A stretch of 10,586 bases of DNA from an uncultured beta proteobacterium (GCA_903910495.1 CAIVZW010000841.1:1-10586), one strand, 5' to 3'; shown: positions 1-6,571, counted from the first letter of the stretch. Notes: a model not told the origin generated them from the letters alone. A program made the numbers and translations.

Positions 1-221
1 CAACCGGCATGATCGTTGGTTTTCCTCCATGTCCTCATATTCCGACTTTCAGAGCCTTTCTGGAAAAACGCTATCCAGTCACGGTGGTGGTTGGCACACA
101 CCCGATACCAGAAAAATATTTGGACATGCACACCGGTCTTGGAACATGGGAAACCATCGAATGGAAGTCATATATCCAACCCACCATGGCTGATGAATCC
201 ACACGTCGAAATTACGATTAG
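1..221 (+). CDS. 3' end of an unrecognised protein (truncated by window edge)
   Basis: The frame is open from the first bases of the window and closes at TAG 219-221, so the gene starts upstream and only about 72 C-terminal residues are visible; the ATG at position 9 is probably internal. The visible part holds a Phe-Pro-Pro-Cys-Pro-His stretch, then an alternating hydrophobic strand (VTVVVGTHPIP) and an acidic, aromatic C-terminus ending NYD. This looks like a folded soluble alpha/beta protein, but I do not recognise the family and assign no function. The neighbour on the right is convergent (SLAC1-type gene on the minus strand). The stop codon is notable because protein-like sequence continues in the same frame after it (222-349), so this may be a gene interrupted by an amber codon rather than a natural C-terminus. 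The sequence alone cannot settle this. Confidence 0.5.
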   Translation, partial: TGMIVGFPPCPHIPTFRAFLEKRYPVTVVVGTHPIPEKYLDMHTGLGTWETIEWKSYIQPTMADESTRRNYD

Positions 222-349
222 GATTTTCCCTGGATAGTTGGTCTTCCTGTAGATTTACGTGACTCCCGCTGGGTCGCTTTAACCGGAAAGCCAAACTACT
301 TCGTGGTGCATGAAGTCATGGACATTGACATCCTGGCTTCAACCCCCCA
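222..349 (+). other. Protein-like in-frame continuation after an amber stop
   Basis: Immediately after TAG 219-221 the same frame reads Asp-Phe-Pro and then a plausible globular segment (WIVGLPVDLRDSRWV, then TGKPNYFVVHEVMDIDI) before running into the 3' end of the opposite-strand anion channel gene. No start codon with a ribosome binding site precedes it. It may be the tail of the upstream gene cut off by a nonsense mutation, a stop-codon readthrough product, or chance. The frame stays open to 614, but beyond about 345 it is the antisense shadow of the neighbour. No terminator hairpin with a T-tract was found here for either convergent gene. Confidence 0.3.
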
Positions 350-1324
350 TCACTCCGGCACGCAGATCGCGTGTCGCCTTACAGCACTGAGTGTCTTGGC
401 GATCAGAACCACAACGATAAGGCTGACGATAATCAGCAAGGTCGCGGCAATCCAGTGGAAAAAATCCAGGCCCGATCGTTTCGCCATGGCAAAAGAGGCT
501 ATGGTCATTGCTGCCAGCGGGAATGAGTATGCCCAGGCCGATATGAAAAAGCCGCCGCGAATAAAGCGCAGCACATTGCTACCCAGCAGTAGGGTCAGGA
601 ACAGCGCAGTGTAATAAAGCACACGGCCAAAGCTGTCGAGTTGCGGCACCAGTACGCCATAGGCAATAAATCCGACGGCAGGCGGAGCCAACAGAATGAA
701 GAGCGTGGGCAGCAAGCGTGCCGGAATTGGCTCATGAAAAAAGATGCGGTAGAAGACGATGGTCATCAGCACAATCCAGAAAATCATGCCGATGCTGAAA
801 AAGAACCACGCGAGTTCGGACGACGCGAATTGCACACCACAGATCGGCACAAAGAGGTTGCCAACCACGGGGATAAACCAGGCAGGGTTGGCGTGCTTGA
901 TATCGTAGTGAGTGTGATGCATCCAGCTACTGAGGATAGCAAAAGTGAACGCCAAGTGAATCAGCGTGCCGGCGGCCCACAGCAGCAGTGAGGTTGTTGG
1001 CGCTGTTTCGAGCCAGACAATGCCGAGCAGTAACAAACAGATGGAGATGGTTGGGAAAAAATCGACCCGCACCGGGTGCTTCCACTCAGCGCCGACGGCG
1101 TGAGGGAAACGCATGATTTTGACGCCGTAGATCGCCAGCAGAGCGAGGAAAAGAGCACTTGCGAAACCCGCAATACCTTGCCAGACGAATGCCGGAACAC
1201 CCAGCGCCATGTGCGCTTTTTGCCAGGCAATGGCTAAACCGGCAAGCCCCATCACGGTGGAAAAAATTGAGACAGGAAAATGCGCAAGGCGCTGTTCGCT
1301 GTGAGGTTCGCTTGCGCTGTTCAT
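350..1324 (-). CDS. SLAC1/TehA-family anion channel or C4-dicarboxylate/tellurite-resistance-type transporter
   Basis: A very hydrophobic 324-residue inner-membrane protein with about ten predicted membrane segments, the size and topology of the TehA/Mae/SLAC1 family (TDT superfamily). The first membrane segment follows the stretch LAHFPVSIFSTVMGLAGLA, the typical family N-terminus. A histidine-rich loop (WMHHTHYDIKH) precedes the NPAWFIPVVGNLFVPI segment, also characteristic. Members conduct anions such as chloride or nitrate, export sulfite, or carry dicarboxylates; substrate cannot be read from sequence. The start is the ATG at 1324-1322, preceded by AAGGA (1338-1334) at 9 nt. A GTG at 1369 would add 15 residues but lacks this signal. 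It lies 78 nt downstream of trxC on the same strand and is probably co-transcribed, so a sulfur-anion or redox-linked role is plausible but inferred. Confidence 0.85.
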   Translation of the reverse strand: MNSASEPHSEQRLAHFPVSIFSTVMGLAGLAIAWQKAHMALGVPAFVWQGIAGFASALFLALLAIYGVKIMRFPHAVGAEWKHPVRVDFFPTISICLLLLGIVWLETAPTTSLLLWAAGTLIHLAFTFAILSSWMHHTHYDIKHANPAWFIPVVGNLFVPICGVQFASSELAWFFFSIGMIFWIVLMTIVFYRIFFHEPIPARLLPTLFILLAPPAVGFIAYGVLVPQLDSFGRVLYYTALFLTLLLGSNVLRFIRGGFFISAWAYSFPLAAMTIASFAMAKRSGLDFFHWIAATLLIIVSLIVVVLIAKTLSAVRRHAICVPE

Positions 1325-1402
1325 TAATGATGATCCTTCAAGGCTTGTTCGAGACGATGCTGTTTGCACGCCATACGAGGTCTGAAGTAAGAGTCAGCGC
1401 TG

Positions 1403-1858
1403 TCACAGCCTGCTCTCAGTCGTTGGAATGACCGACTTTGCCCATTCGATCAAATGAGCCAAATCGATCGCCCCGCTACGCTGCGAAATGATTTGGCCGT
1501 GATGAAAAATGGCCAGAGTCGGGATGCTGCGAATGGCGAAACGCGAGGCAAGTTGAGGTTCTGCTTCGGTGTTGAGCTTGGCGACGCGCATGGAGGCTTC
1601 CAGACTTTTTGCGGCCACCTCAATCACCGGAGCCATCATGCGACACGGACCACACCAGGGAGCCCAGAAATCAACCAGGATCGGCACATCGGAGTCATTC
1701 ACATGACGTTCAAAATTATTTGCCGTCAGCTCCAAGGGAACACCGATACAAAGCGGTTGTTTGCATCGACCACAAATCGCTTGATCAGCCAGCCGATCGG
1801 CTGAAACACGGTTGATGGTGTCGCAGAAGGGGCAAACAACCTGCAAACTTTCGCTCAT
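1403..1858 (-). CDS. trxC: Thioredoxin 2 with N-terminal zinc ribbon (TrxC)
   Basis: A 151-residue cytoplasmic thiol-disulfide reductase. The N-terminus carries two CxxC pairs (C9/C12 and C29/C32) that form the zinc-binding ribbon distinguishing TrxC from Trx1. The thioredoxin fold follows, with the active site WCGPC at 68-72 preceded by VDFWAP, and the cis-proline loop SIPT with Pro113. In E. coli, TrxC is an oxidative-stress thioredoxin reduced by thioredoxin reductase, and zinc release modulates its redox behaviour. The start is ATG 1858-1856, with AAAGGAG six nt upstream; an upstream ATG at 1897 adds 13 residues without a comparable signal and is rejected. It is first in a leftward unit with the SLAC1-type gene and divergent from the ORP-like cluster. 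A palindrome-like site lies at 1875-1894, just upstream of the start, suggesting shared control with that cluster. Confidence 0.93.
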   Translation of the reverse strand: MSESLQVVCPFCDTINRVSADRLADQAICGRCKQPLCIGVPLELTANNFERHVNDSDVPILVDFWAPWCGPCRMMAPVIEVAAKSLEASMRVAKLNTEAEPQLASRFAIRSIPTLAIFHHGQIISQRSGAIDLAHLIEWAKSVIPTTESRL

Positions 1859-1874
1859 GAGCAGCTCCTTTAAA

Positions 1875-1894
1875 TATAAGCATATTCTAACATA
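1875..1894 (-). promoter_or_regulatory. Candidate operator upstream of trxC
   Basis: On the minus strand this reads TATGTTAGAATATGCTTATA. Thirteen of the fourteen bases of its ATGTTAG-AATATGC core match the site before the A-type carrier gene at 8347-8368, in the same orientation relative to the gene. The dyad is imperfect (7 of 10 paired positions). A possible -35 (TTGCTT) and -10 (TATGTT) with a 17-nt spacer on the minus strand would put the site over the -10 element, as expected of a repressor site. The binding protein is unknown. Confidence 0.4.
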
Positions 1895-1948
1895 CATCTT
1901 CCCAACTCTATAAGCAAGCCCTGTATTTTCCTCTTAAGCATCACTTTA

Positions 1949-1966
1949 ATATGGCATATGCCAAAT
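1949..1966. promoter_or_regulatory. Candidate operator, copy 1 in the divergent region
   Basis: The core TGGCATATGCCA (1952-1963) is a perfect 12-bp palindrome, and flanking A/T bases extend the symmetry with one mismatch. It shares the GGC-ATAT-GCC core with 2016-2033 and 8347-8368. It lies between trxC and the ORP-like cluster, about 110 nt before the first plus-strand start. Confidence 0.5.
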
Positions 1967-1995
1967 AAAAAACTGCATTTCATGCGCCTGATTTG

Positions 1996-2017
1996 TAACA
2001 ATGGCTTGCAATTGTTA
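1996..2017. promoter_or_regulatory. Dyad TAACAAT-N8-ATTGTTA
   Basis: Perfect 7-bp inverted arms TAACAAT (1996-2002) and ATTGTTA (2011-2017) flank an 8-nt spacer. The dyad directly abuts the operator copy at 2016-2033. It resembles a binding site for a dimeric regulator different from the one reading the GGC-ATAT-GCC motif. It is less likely an RNA hairpin because no T-tract follows. The regulator is unknown. Confidence 0.4.
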
Positions 2018-2033
2018 TTGGCGTATGCCAATA
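2016..2033. promoter_or_regulatory. Candidate operator, copy 2, upstream of the ORP-like cluster
   Basis: TATTGGCGTATGCCAATA has perfect 7-bp arms around GTAT. It lies 39 nt before the first ORP-like gene, where a repressor could block a sigma-70 promoter. No GG-N10-GC sigma-54 element is present between 1859 and 2072, so this cluster does not appear to be driven directly by sigma-54. Confidence 0.55.
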
Positions 2034-2072
2034 TAGGTTCATGTCTTACGAACAAAAAGGAGAAGAAAAAGA

Positions 2073-2435
2073 ATGAAACTGGTCTTCACAACCCTTGGAG
2101 AGAACCTCGATTCTCCGCTTGACCCGAGCTTCGGTCGCGCCCGGAATTTTCTCGTCTATGACGTGCCAACGCAGGCTTTTGAAATCATCAGTAACAAGCA
2201 GAATCTGGATGCAGCCCAGGGCGCGGGTATTCAGTCTGCACAAACCATTGCCAAGGCAGGAGCCCACGCGCTTATTACCGGGCATTGCGGTCCCAAGGCG
2301 TTCCGCGTGCTTGATGCTGCCGGGATCAAGGTCTTCAATACCGATGCTTCAACTGTAACAGAAGCTCTTGCGCGTTATCGCGCCGGGACACTATCCGAGG
2401 CCAAAGCGGCTAATGTTGAAGGGCATTGGGCATGA
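2073..2435 (+). CDS. Orange-protein-like NifX/NifB-family metallocluster-binding protein
   Basis: A 120-residue small cytoplasmic protein of the dinitrogenase iron-molybdenum cofactor-binding fold (NifX/NifY/ORP superfamily). Visible signatures are SPLDPSFGRARNFLVYD near the N-terminus, an AAQGAGIQSAQ helix start at about 47-57, GHCGPKAF with the single Cys72, and the ending NVEGHW, which I associate with the Orange protein of Desulfovibrio. The Desulfovibrio gigas protein holds a Mo-Cu-Mo sulfide cluster, and related proteins hold cofactor precursors. No nitrogenase genes are present, so a nitrogen-fixation role is not assumed. The start is ATG 2073, with AAGGAG about ten nt upstream. It is the first gene of the plus-strand cluster, and its stop overlaps the next start (ATGA). 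Ligand identity cannot be told from sequence. Confidence 0.87.
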   Translation: MKLVFTTLGENLDSPLDPSFGRARNFLVYDVPTQAFEIISNKQNLDAAQGAGIQSAQTIAKAGAHALITGHCGPKAFRVLDAAGIKVFNTDASTVTEALARYRAGTLSEAKAANVEGHWA

Positions 2436-2935
2436 GTGAGTTCGCTATCACCTTCAAACCCATCGGGGTGATCCGCAGCGAACATGTGTCCGCGCAGCAG
2501 ACGCCTATTCAGCCGAACTATGCGAAAGGCTGCAAGGGGCGGGCAGTAATTTTTCTGGAGTTCGGGGAAGGCCTGAGTGACCTTGATGGGTTTTCGCACA
2601 TCTATCTGATCTATCAGTTTCACCAGGCAGAACCTCAGAAGCTGATCGTCAAACCGTTTCTTCAGGACGTCGAACGCGGCGTATTTTCGACAAGAAGTCC
2701 TTGTCGTCCTAATGCTATCGGCTTGAGCGTGCTTGAACTGGTGCGGCGCGAAGGCAATGTGCTTCATCTCGACGGTGTGGACATACTGGACGGGACACCA
2801 CTTCTCGATATCAAGCCTTACAGCGCAAAATTTGATCGAATCGATACCTTCCGCAATGGCTGGCAAGATGAAGTCGATGAGGAAACGGCACGCCAACGCG
2901 GGCGTCGGGGTTATCGAGGAGGCAGCAACCCATGA
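2432..2935 (+). CDS. trmO: TrmO/TsaA-family SAM-dependent methyltransferase
   Basis: A 167-residue protein of the UPF0066 (TsaA/YaeB/VirR) family. Signatures are KPIGVIRS at 9-15, GVFSTRSPCRPNAIGLS at 83-99 and DGTPLLDIKPY at 120-130. In E. coli, TrmO methylates N6-threonylcarbamoyladenosine at tRNA position 37 using S-adenosylmethionine, through an unusual beta-barrel fold. This copy has only the core domain and a short Arg/Gly-rich tail, so it lacks the extra C-terminal region of the 235-residue E. coli enzyme. It starts at ATG 2432, overlapping the preceding stop, and its own stop overlaps the next start in the same way, so it is translationally embedded in a metallocluster operon. This placement suggests a role connected with the cluster proteins, or a substrate other than tRNA; that is inference. 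A TTG two codons upstream is an unlikely start. Confidence 0.85.
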   Translation: MSEFAITFKPIGVIRSEHVSAQQTPIQPNYAKGCKGRAVIFLEFGEGLSDLDGFSHIYLIYQFHQAEPQKLIVKPFLQDVERGVFSTRSPCRPNAIGLSVLELVRREGNVLHLDGVDILDGTPLLDIKPYSAKFDRIDTFRNGWQDEVDEETARQRGRRGYRGGSNP

Positions 2936-3783
2936 TCCTTGCCGTTGCTTCCGGCAAAGGCGGCACCGGCAAGACCAGCATCTCGGTCAATCTGGCCAAG
3001 GTGCTCGGCGTTCCCGTGCAACTGCTGGACTGCGATGTCGAAGAACCGAATGCGCACCTGTTTTTGCGCGGTACGTTGATCGGCGAAGAAGAGATTTCCA
3101 TATCCGTTCCGGAAATCGATGCCGCGGCCTGCAACGCCTGCGATGAGTGCGTTGATTTTTGCCAGTTCAATGCGCTCGCTTCGTTTTGCAGCGCCCCGCT
3201 GGTCTTCCCCGAGCTTTGTCATGGCTGTGGCGGTTGTACTCTGGTCTGCACACGCAACGCGATTCGTGAAAAGGATTTCCGGATTGGCGTAGTCAGAACA
3301 CTCGTTGATGGAAACATCACGCTGAAAAGCGGGTGTCTGGATGTTGGCGTATCACTGGCGTCCGAACTGGTTCATTCGGTGAAAGCCAGGCTGGAAGAGG
3401 GCATTACTGCCATTCTCGATGCGCCACCCGGTACCGCCTGCCCCGCCGTGGCAACCCTGCGTGGAGTTGATTATGTCTTGCTGGTCACCGAACCAACGCC
3501 CTTTGGCCTGCATGATCTGAAGTTGGCCGTTGATACGGTACGGGAATTGCGCCTCCCCTTTGGTGTCGTCATCAACCGGGTTGGCATCGGCGATGAGCGT
3601 GTGCATCGCTATTGTGCGCAAGAGCACATCCCCGTCCTGCTTGAAATTCCTGATGACCGGCGAATTGCCGAAGCCTACTCCCGAGGGCAATTGATCGTTG
3701 AGGCTCTTCCCGAATACCGGGCGCATTTCGAGCGCCTGTGGCAAACCATTACGCGGGAAGTCGGCCAAGGAACTGCGCCATGA
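2932..3783 (+). CDS. MinD/Mrp-type P-loop ATPase with inserted 2x[4Fe-4S] ferredoxin motifs (first of pair)
   Basis: A 283-residue cytoplasmic ATPase of the MinD/ParA/NifH (SIMIBI) class. A deviant Walker A motif SGKGGTGKT lies at 7-15, followed by the DCD motif (33-35) and the DAPPG Walker-B-like motif at 162-166. Between them are two classic four-cysteine clusters, C67-C70-C73-C77 and C96-C99-C102-C106, so it should carry two 4Fe-4S centres. Relatives DVU2103/DVU2104 belong to the Orange Protein complex of Desulfovibrio vulgaris; others act in Fe-S or metal-cluster assembly. The second motif sits in ELCHGCGGCTLVC. ATGA overlaps occur at both ends (with trmO and with the second ATPase), implying coupled, roughly equimolar synthesis. 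The likely job is ATP-driven insertion or transfer of a metal-sulfur cluster to the NifX-like partners; this is inference from family and context. Confidence 0.9.
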   Translation: MILAVASGKGGTGKTSISVNLAKVLGVPVQLLDCDVEEPNAHLFLRGTLIGEEEISISVPEIDAAACNACDECVDFCQFNALASFCSAPLVFPELCHGCGGCTLVCTRNAIREKDFRIGVVRTLVDGNITLKSGCLDVGVSLASELVHSVKARLEEGITAILDAPPGTACPAVATLRGVDYVLLVTEPTPFGLHDLKLAVDTVRELRLPFGVVINRVGIGDERVHRYCAQEHIPVLLEIPDDRRIAEAYSRGQLIVEALPEYRAHFERLWQTITREVGQGTAP

Positions 3784-4655
3784 AAGAACTGATCGTCATC
3801 AGTGGCAAAGGGGGAACCGGCAAGACCAGTATCACGGCCTCGTTCGCCATGCTGGCGCAGCGGCCTGTAGTAGCCGACTGCGATGTGGATGCCTCCGACC
3901 TGCATCTGGTGCTGGCCCCAACCCTCCGCGAACGCCACGTTTTCATGAGCGGTCATCAGGCAATCATCATGGAGGAGGTGTGCTGCAACTGCGGCGTCTG
4001 TTTGCCGGTCTGCCGTTCCGGGGCCATTCTGCCGCCATCGCCGGAAGATGGAAACGACACCTACCGGGTTGACCCGACAGCGTGCGAAGGTTGCGGGGTG
4101 TGCGTGCACATCTGCCCGATGGACGTCATCGACTTCCCCGAGCGCAAGTGCGGTGAGTGGATGATCTCGGACACCATCTGCGGCCCGATGGTACATGCCC
4201 GCCTTGGCGTAGCCGCTGAAAACTCCGGTAAGCTGGTGACCACTGTTCGCCAGCAGGCCCGCCGTATCGCCGAAGAGGGTAATCACCCGATCATTCTTGT
4301 CGATGGACCACCCGGCATCGGCTGCCCGGTGATCGCATCAATTACTGGAGCCTCCCACGTCTTGATCGTCACCGAACCGAGCGTCGCCGGAGAGCATGAC
4401 ATGGAGCGTGTACTGGATCTGACTCGGCATTTCGGCATTCCGACGTCCGTTTGTGTAAACAAGTGGGATATCAATGTCGAAATGACTGAACGAATTGAAG
4501 AACTGGCCCGGCAAGCCAGAGCACGGGTTGTCGGGCGAATCCGTTACGACCCGTCCGTCAGTCAGGCTCAGATTCAGGAGAAGGCCGTCGTGGAAACCGC
4601 ATGCCCATGTGCCGAAGATATCCGAGAAGTCTGGAAAAAACTGGCTCTTCAGTGA
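3780..4655 (+). CDS. MinD/Mrp-type P-loop ATPase with inserted 2x[4Fe-4S] ferredoxin motifs (second of pair)
   Basis: A 291-residue paralogue of the preceding gene. The Walker A motif is SGKGGTGKT at 8-16, DCD lies at 33-35 and DGPPG at 175-179. Ferredoxin motifs are C68-C71-C74-C78, with an extra C69, and C102-C105-C108-C112. Additional cysteines C124 and C134 lie just after the ferredoxin insert. The start is ATG 3780, overlapping the stop of the first ATPase (TGA 3781-3783); a longer start at 3738 would overlap further and is less likely. The two proteins are similar but clearly diverged, so they probably form a heterodimer, as MinD-family ATPases dimerise to hydrolyse ATP. Two adjacent copies flanked by NifX-like proteins is the arrangement known from the ORP gene set. 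A 50-nt gap separates it from the next gene. Confidence 0.9.
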   Translation: MKELIVISGKGGTGKTSITASFAMLAQRPVVADCDVDASDLHLVLAPTLRERHVFMSGHQAIIMEEVCCNCGVCLPVCRSGAILPPSPEDGNDTYRVDPTACEGCGVCVHICPMDVIDFPERKCGEWMISDTICGPMVHARLGVAAENSGKLVTTVRQQARRIAEEGNHPIILVDGPPGIGCPVIASITGASHVLIVTEPSVAGEHDMERVLDLTRHFGIPTSVCVNKWDINVEMTERIEELARQARARVVGRIRYDPSVSQAQIQEKAVVETACPCAEDIREVWKKLALQ

Positions 4656-4705
4656 GTTGGATCGTGCTTCAGAAACTGCCATAACCTTTATCAAGGAGTT
4701 TATAT

Positions 4706-5044
4706 ATGAGATTTGCCATTCCTCTGGCCGACGGGAAACTGGCCACGCACTTCGGACATTGCGCATCGTTTGCCCTCGTCGATGTCGATCCTGCCAAAAA
4801 AATAATCCTGAAACGGGAAGACATCGATGCTCCGCCGCATCAACCGGGCCTACTGCCGCCATGGCTGGCGGAACGCGGTGTCAAGCACATTATTGCCGGC
4901 GGAATGGGGCAACGTGCCAAGGATCTTTTCGCTGGCCAAGGAATTGACGTCACTGTCGGCGCTCCCGTCGAAACACCGGAGAAACTGGTCACTGATTTTC
5001 TGGCTGGATCATTGGCGCTTGGCGGAAATGCGTGCGATCACTGA
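4706..5044 (+). CDS. NifX/NifB-family Mo-Fe cluster-binding protein (MTH1175/DVU2108-like)
   Basis: A 112-residue small protein of the same fold as the first gene of the cluster but a different subfamily. It begins MRFAIPLADGKLATHFGHC (Cys19), has GGMGQRAKDLF at 65-75, and ends GNACDH, a terminal Cys-Asp-His common in MTH1175-like proteins that may bind metal. The start is ATG 4706, preceded by AAGGAG at about 8 nt, a better ribosome binding site than those of its upstream neighbours; this suggests higher or independent translation. It probably receives or stores a metal-sulfur cluster made with the paired ATPases. The role is inferred from family and neighbourhood; the nature of the cluster (Fe-S, Mo-Cu or other) is unknown. 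Confidence 0.87.
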   Translation: MRFAIPLADGKLATHFGHCASFALVDVDPAKKIILKREDIDAPPHQPGLLPPWLAERGVKHIIAGGMGQRAKDLFAGQGIDVTVGAPVETPEKLVTDFLAGSLALGGNACDH

Positions 5045-5066
5045 ATAAGCATTGAAAGAAACGACC

Positions 5067-5165
5067 ATGAACAAAAGCGTCAACCATACCCACCAGGCTA
5101 CCGAGGCCGTCGGCACCTGTTTACAAGTAGTGCGTGCTGGTGACATGGTTTGCCCTCCGGCCTGA
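5067..5165 (+). CDS. Possible 32-residue leader-type ORF coupled to the sigma-54 regulator
   Basis: ATG 5067 opens a 32-codon frame that begins MNKSVNHTHQATEAVG, contains two cysteines (C18 and C29) and ends at TGA 5163-5165. One base later comes the ATG (5167) of the regulator. The regulator has no purine-rich ribosome binding site of its own, so reinitiation after this small frame would explain how it is translated. The small frame itself has only a weak AAAGAAA upstream. No family is recognised. It may be a regulatory leader peptide or a chance frame. Confidence 0.35.
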   Translation: MNKSVNHTHQATEAVGTCLQVVRAGDMVCPPA

Positions 5166-5166
5166 C

Positions 5167-6480
5167 ATGCAAGCCCCGGCATTCAGCGAGGTGATTCTGG
5201 ACAGCATTTCCGAAGGCGTGTTCACGGTAGATCACGACTGGAAGATCACCTCGTTTAATCGGGCCGCCGAAGAAATTACCGGCCTCTTGCGAAATGAAGT
5301 GCTGGGGCAGTTGTGTGCCGACGTGTTGCATTCGAGTTTGTGCGAGAGCCATTGCCCGATCAGGGCGGCCATGGACAAGCAAGTGCCAGCCCAGAACCAG
5401 CGCTGCTATTTCGTTGACACGGAGGGCTCTCGAATACCCATCAGTGTTTCGGCGGCAGTGCTGTACGACCCGACGGGTGCGGTACTCGGCGGCGTCGAAA
5501 CGTTCCGTGATCTGAGTGAAATTGAAGCCCTGCGCAACCAATTGCGTAGCCGATCCGGTGGGGTCAAAAGTCAGAGTCCGGCCATGCAGCAGATTTTGGC
5601 GCTCTTGCCGGTACTTGCGGACAATCCAACCTCCGTCCTGATCCAGGGAGAAACCGGCACCGGCAAGGAAGTGATAGCACGCGCCATCCACAATGAAGGG
5701 CCGCGACGCAGCAAACCCTTTGTGGCAATCAATTGCGGCGCACTGCCTGACCATCTGCTGGAATCCGAATTATTCGGTTACAAGAAAGGTGCGTTTACCG
5801 GTGCCGACCGCGACAAACCCGGTCGTTTTGCCCTAGTGCGTGACGGTACTCTGTTCTTGGACGAAATTGGCGAGATCAGTCCGGCGATGCAGGTCCGGCT
5901 CCTGCGCGTGCTGCAGGAACGCGAATTTGAACCATTGGGGAGTACCCATTCTGAACCCATGCGGGCACGGATCATTGCGGCCAGCCATCATAATCTGCAG
6001 GAACTGGTGAAAACCGGGCGATTCCGGGAAGACCTTTTCTACCGGCTTGAGGTAGTTCGTCTGGAAATCCCACCTTTGCGCGCCCGTCAGGAGGATATTC
6101 CTTCGCTTGTCGCAGAATTGCTTGCCCGCAGTAATGAGCAAATGGGGCGAGAGGTGCAGAGTCTTGCACCACAGGTCATGGACGCACTGCAAAACCACGA
6201 TTGGCCGGGGAATATCCGGCAACTGGCCAATGTCATCGAACGTGCCGTCGTTCTCTGCCGTGGAGACCACATCGAAATCGAACATCTGCCCGACGAATTC
6301 CATACTGTGCAGACGTCTTCGTCAGGACTCGCTGCCAGAGTCCGCCAACAGGCCGAATCCGAGGCCATTCTAGCCGCGCTCAAGAATAACGACTACAACC
6401 GCAGCAAGACCGCTGCCGCTCTCGGCATGCATCCCACTTCTCTATATCGAAAGATCAAGGCCAGGGGTTTGCTGGGTTAA
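5167..6480 (+). CDS. Sigma-54-dependent enhancer-binding protein (PAS - AAA+ - Fis HTH)
   Basis: A 437-residue transcriptional activator. An N-terminal PAS domain (about 5-115; SEGVFTVDHDWKITSFN) carries cysteines C50, C59, C63 and C80, the first three in LCADVLHSSLCESHC, so it may sense redox state, metal or an Fe-S cluster. The AAA+ domain has Walker A GETGTGKE (161-168), the sigma-54-contact loop GAFTGA (208-213), Walker B FLDEIGE with D232-E233, and the DLFYRL motif near 289-294. A Fis-type helix-turn-helix lies at about 405-432 (NRSKTAAALGMHPTSLYRKIK). The start at 5167 follows TGA-C from a small upstream frame; GTG 5134 would add 11 residues. In Desulfovibrio the ORP operons are controlled by a cognate sigma-54 regulator, DVU2106, and this gene is the natural counterpart. 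Its likely target here is the promoter at 8564-8579. Confidence 0.93.
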   Translation: MQAPAFSEVILDSISEGVFTVDHDWKITSFNRAAEEITGLLRNEVLGQLCADVLHSSLCESHCPIRAAMDKQVPAQNQRCYFVDTEGSRIPISVSAAVLYDPTGAVLGGVETFRDLSEIEALRNQLRSRSGGVKSQSPAMQQILALLPVLADNPTSVLIQGETGTGKEVIARAIHNEGPRRSKPFVAINCGALPDHLLESELFGYKKGAFTGADRDKPGRFALVRDGTLFLDEIGEISPAMQVRLLRVLQEREFEPLGSTHSEPMRARIIAASHHNLQELVKTGRFREDLFYRLEVVRLEIPPLRARQEDIPSLVAELLARSNEQMGREVQSLAPQVMDALQNHDWPGNIRQLANVIERAVVLCRGDHIEIEHLPDEFHTVQTSSSGLAARVRQQAESEAILAALKNNDYNRSKTAAALGMHPTSLYRKIKARGLLG

Positions 6481-6571
6481 TCACACTTGGATCAACCAAT
6501 GAAACTTCAATATCAGACATCCATGAGCAGTCAGAACCGCACACAGACGATGAGTTTGTTTAATCGACGGG

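Noticed and set aside
303..614. Plus-strand ORF as an independent gene
   Set aside because: Most of it is the antisense shadow of the SLAC1-type gene and it has no ribosome binding site.
1322..1402. Minus-strand TGGCGT-N5-CAGCA as a sigma-54 promoter before the SLAC1-type gene
   Set aside because: Only the GG/GC spacing fits; four of eleven consensus bases are wrong.
2073..5044. Nitrogen-fixation (nif) cofactor region
   Set aside because: NifX-like proteins alone do not indicate nitrogenase; no nifHDK, nifEN or nifB is present, and the MinD-ferredoxin/sigma-54 neighbourhood fits the ORP type instead.
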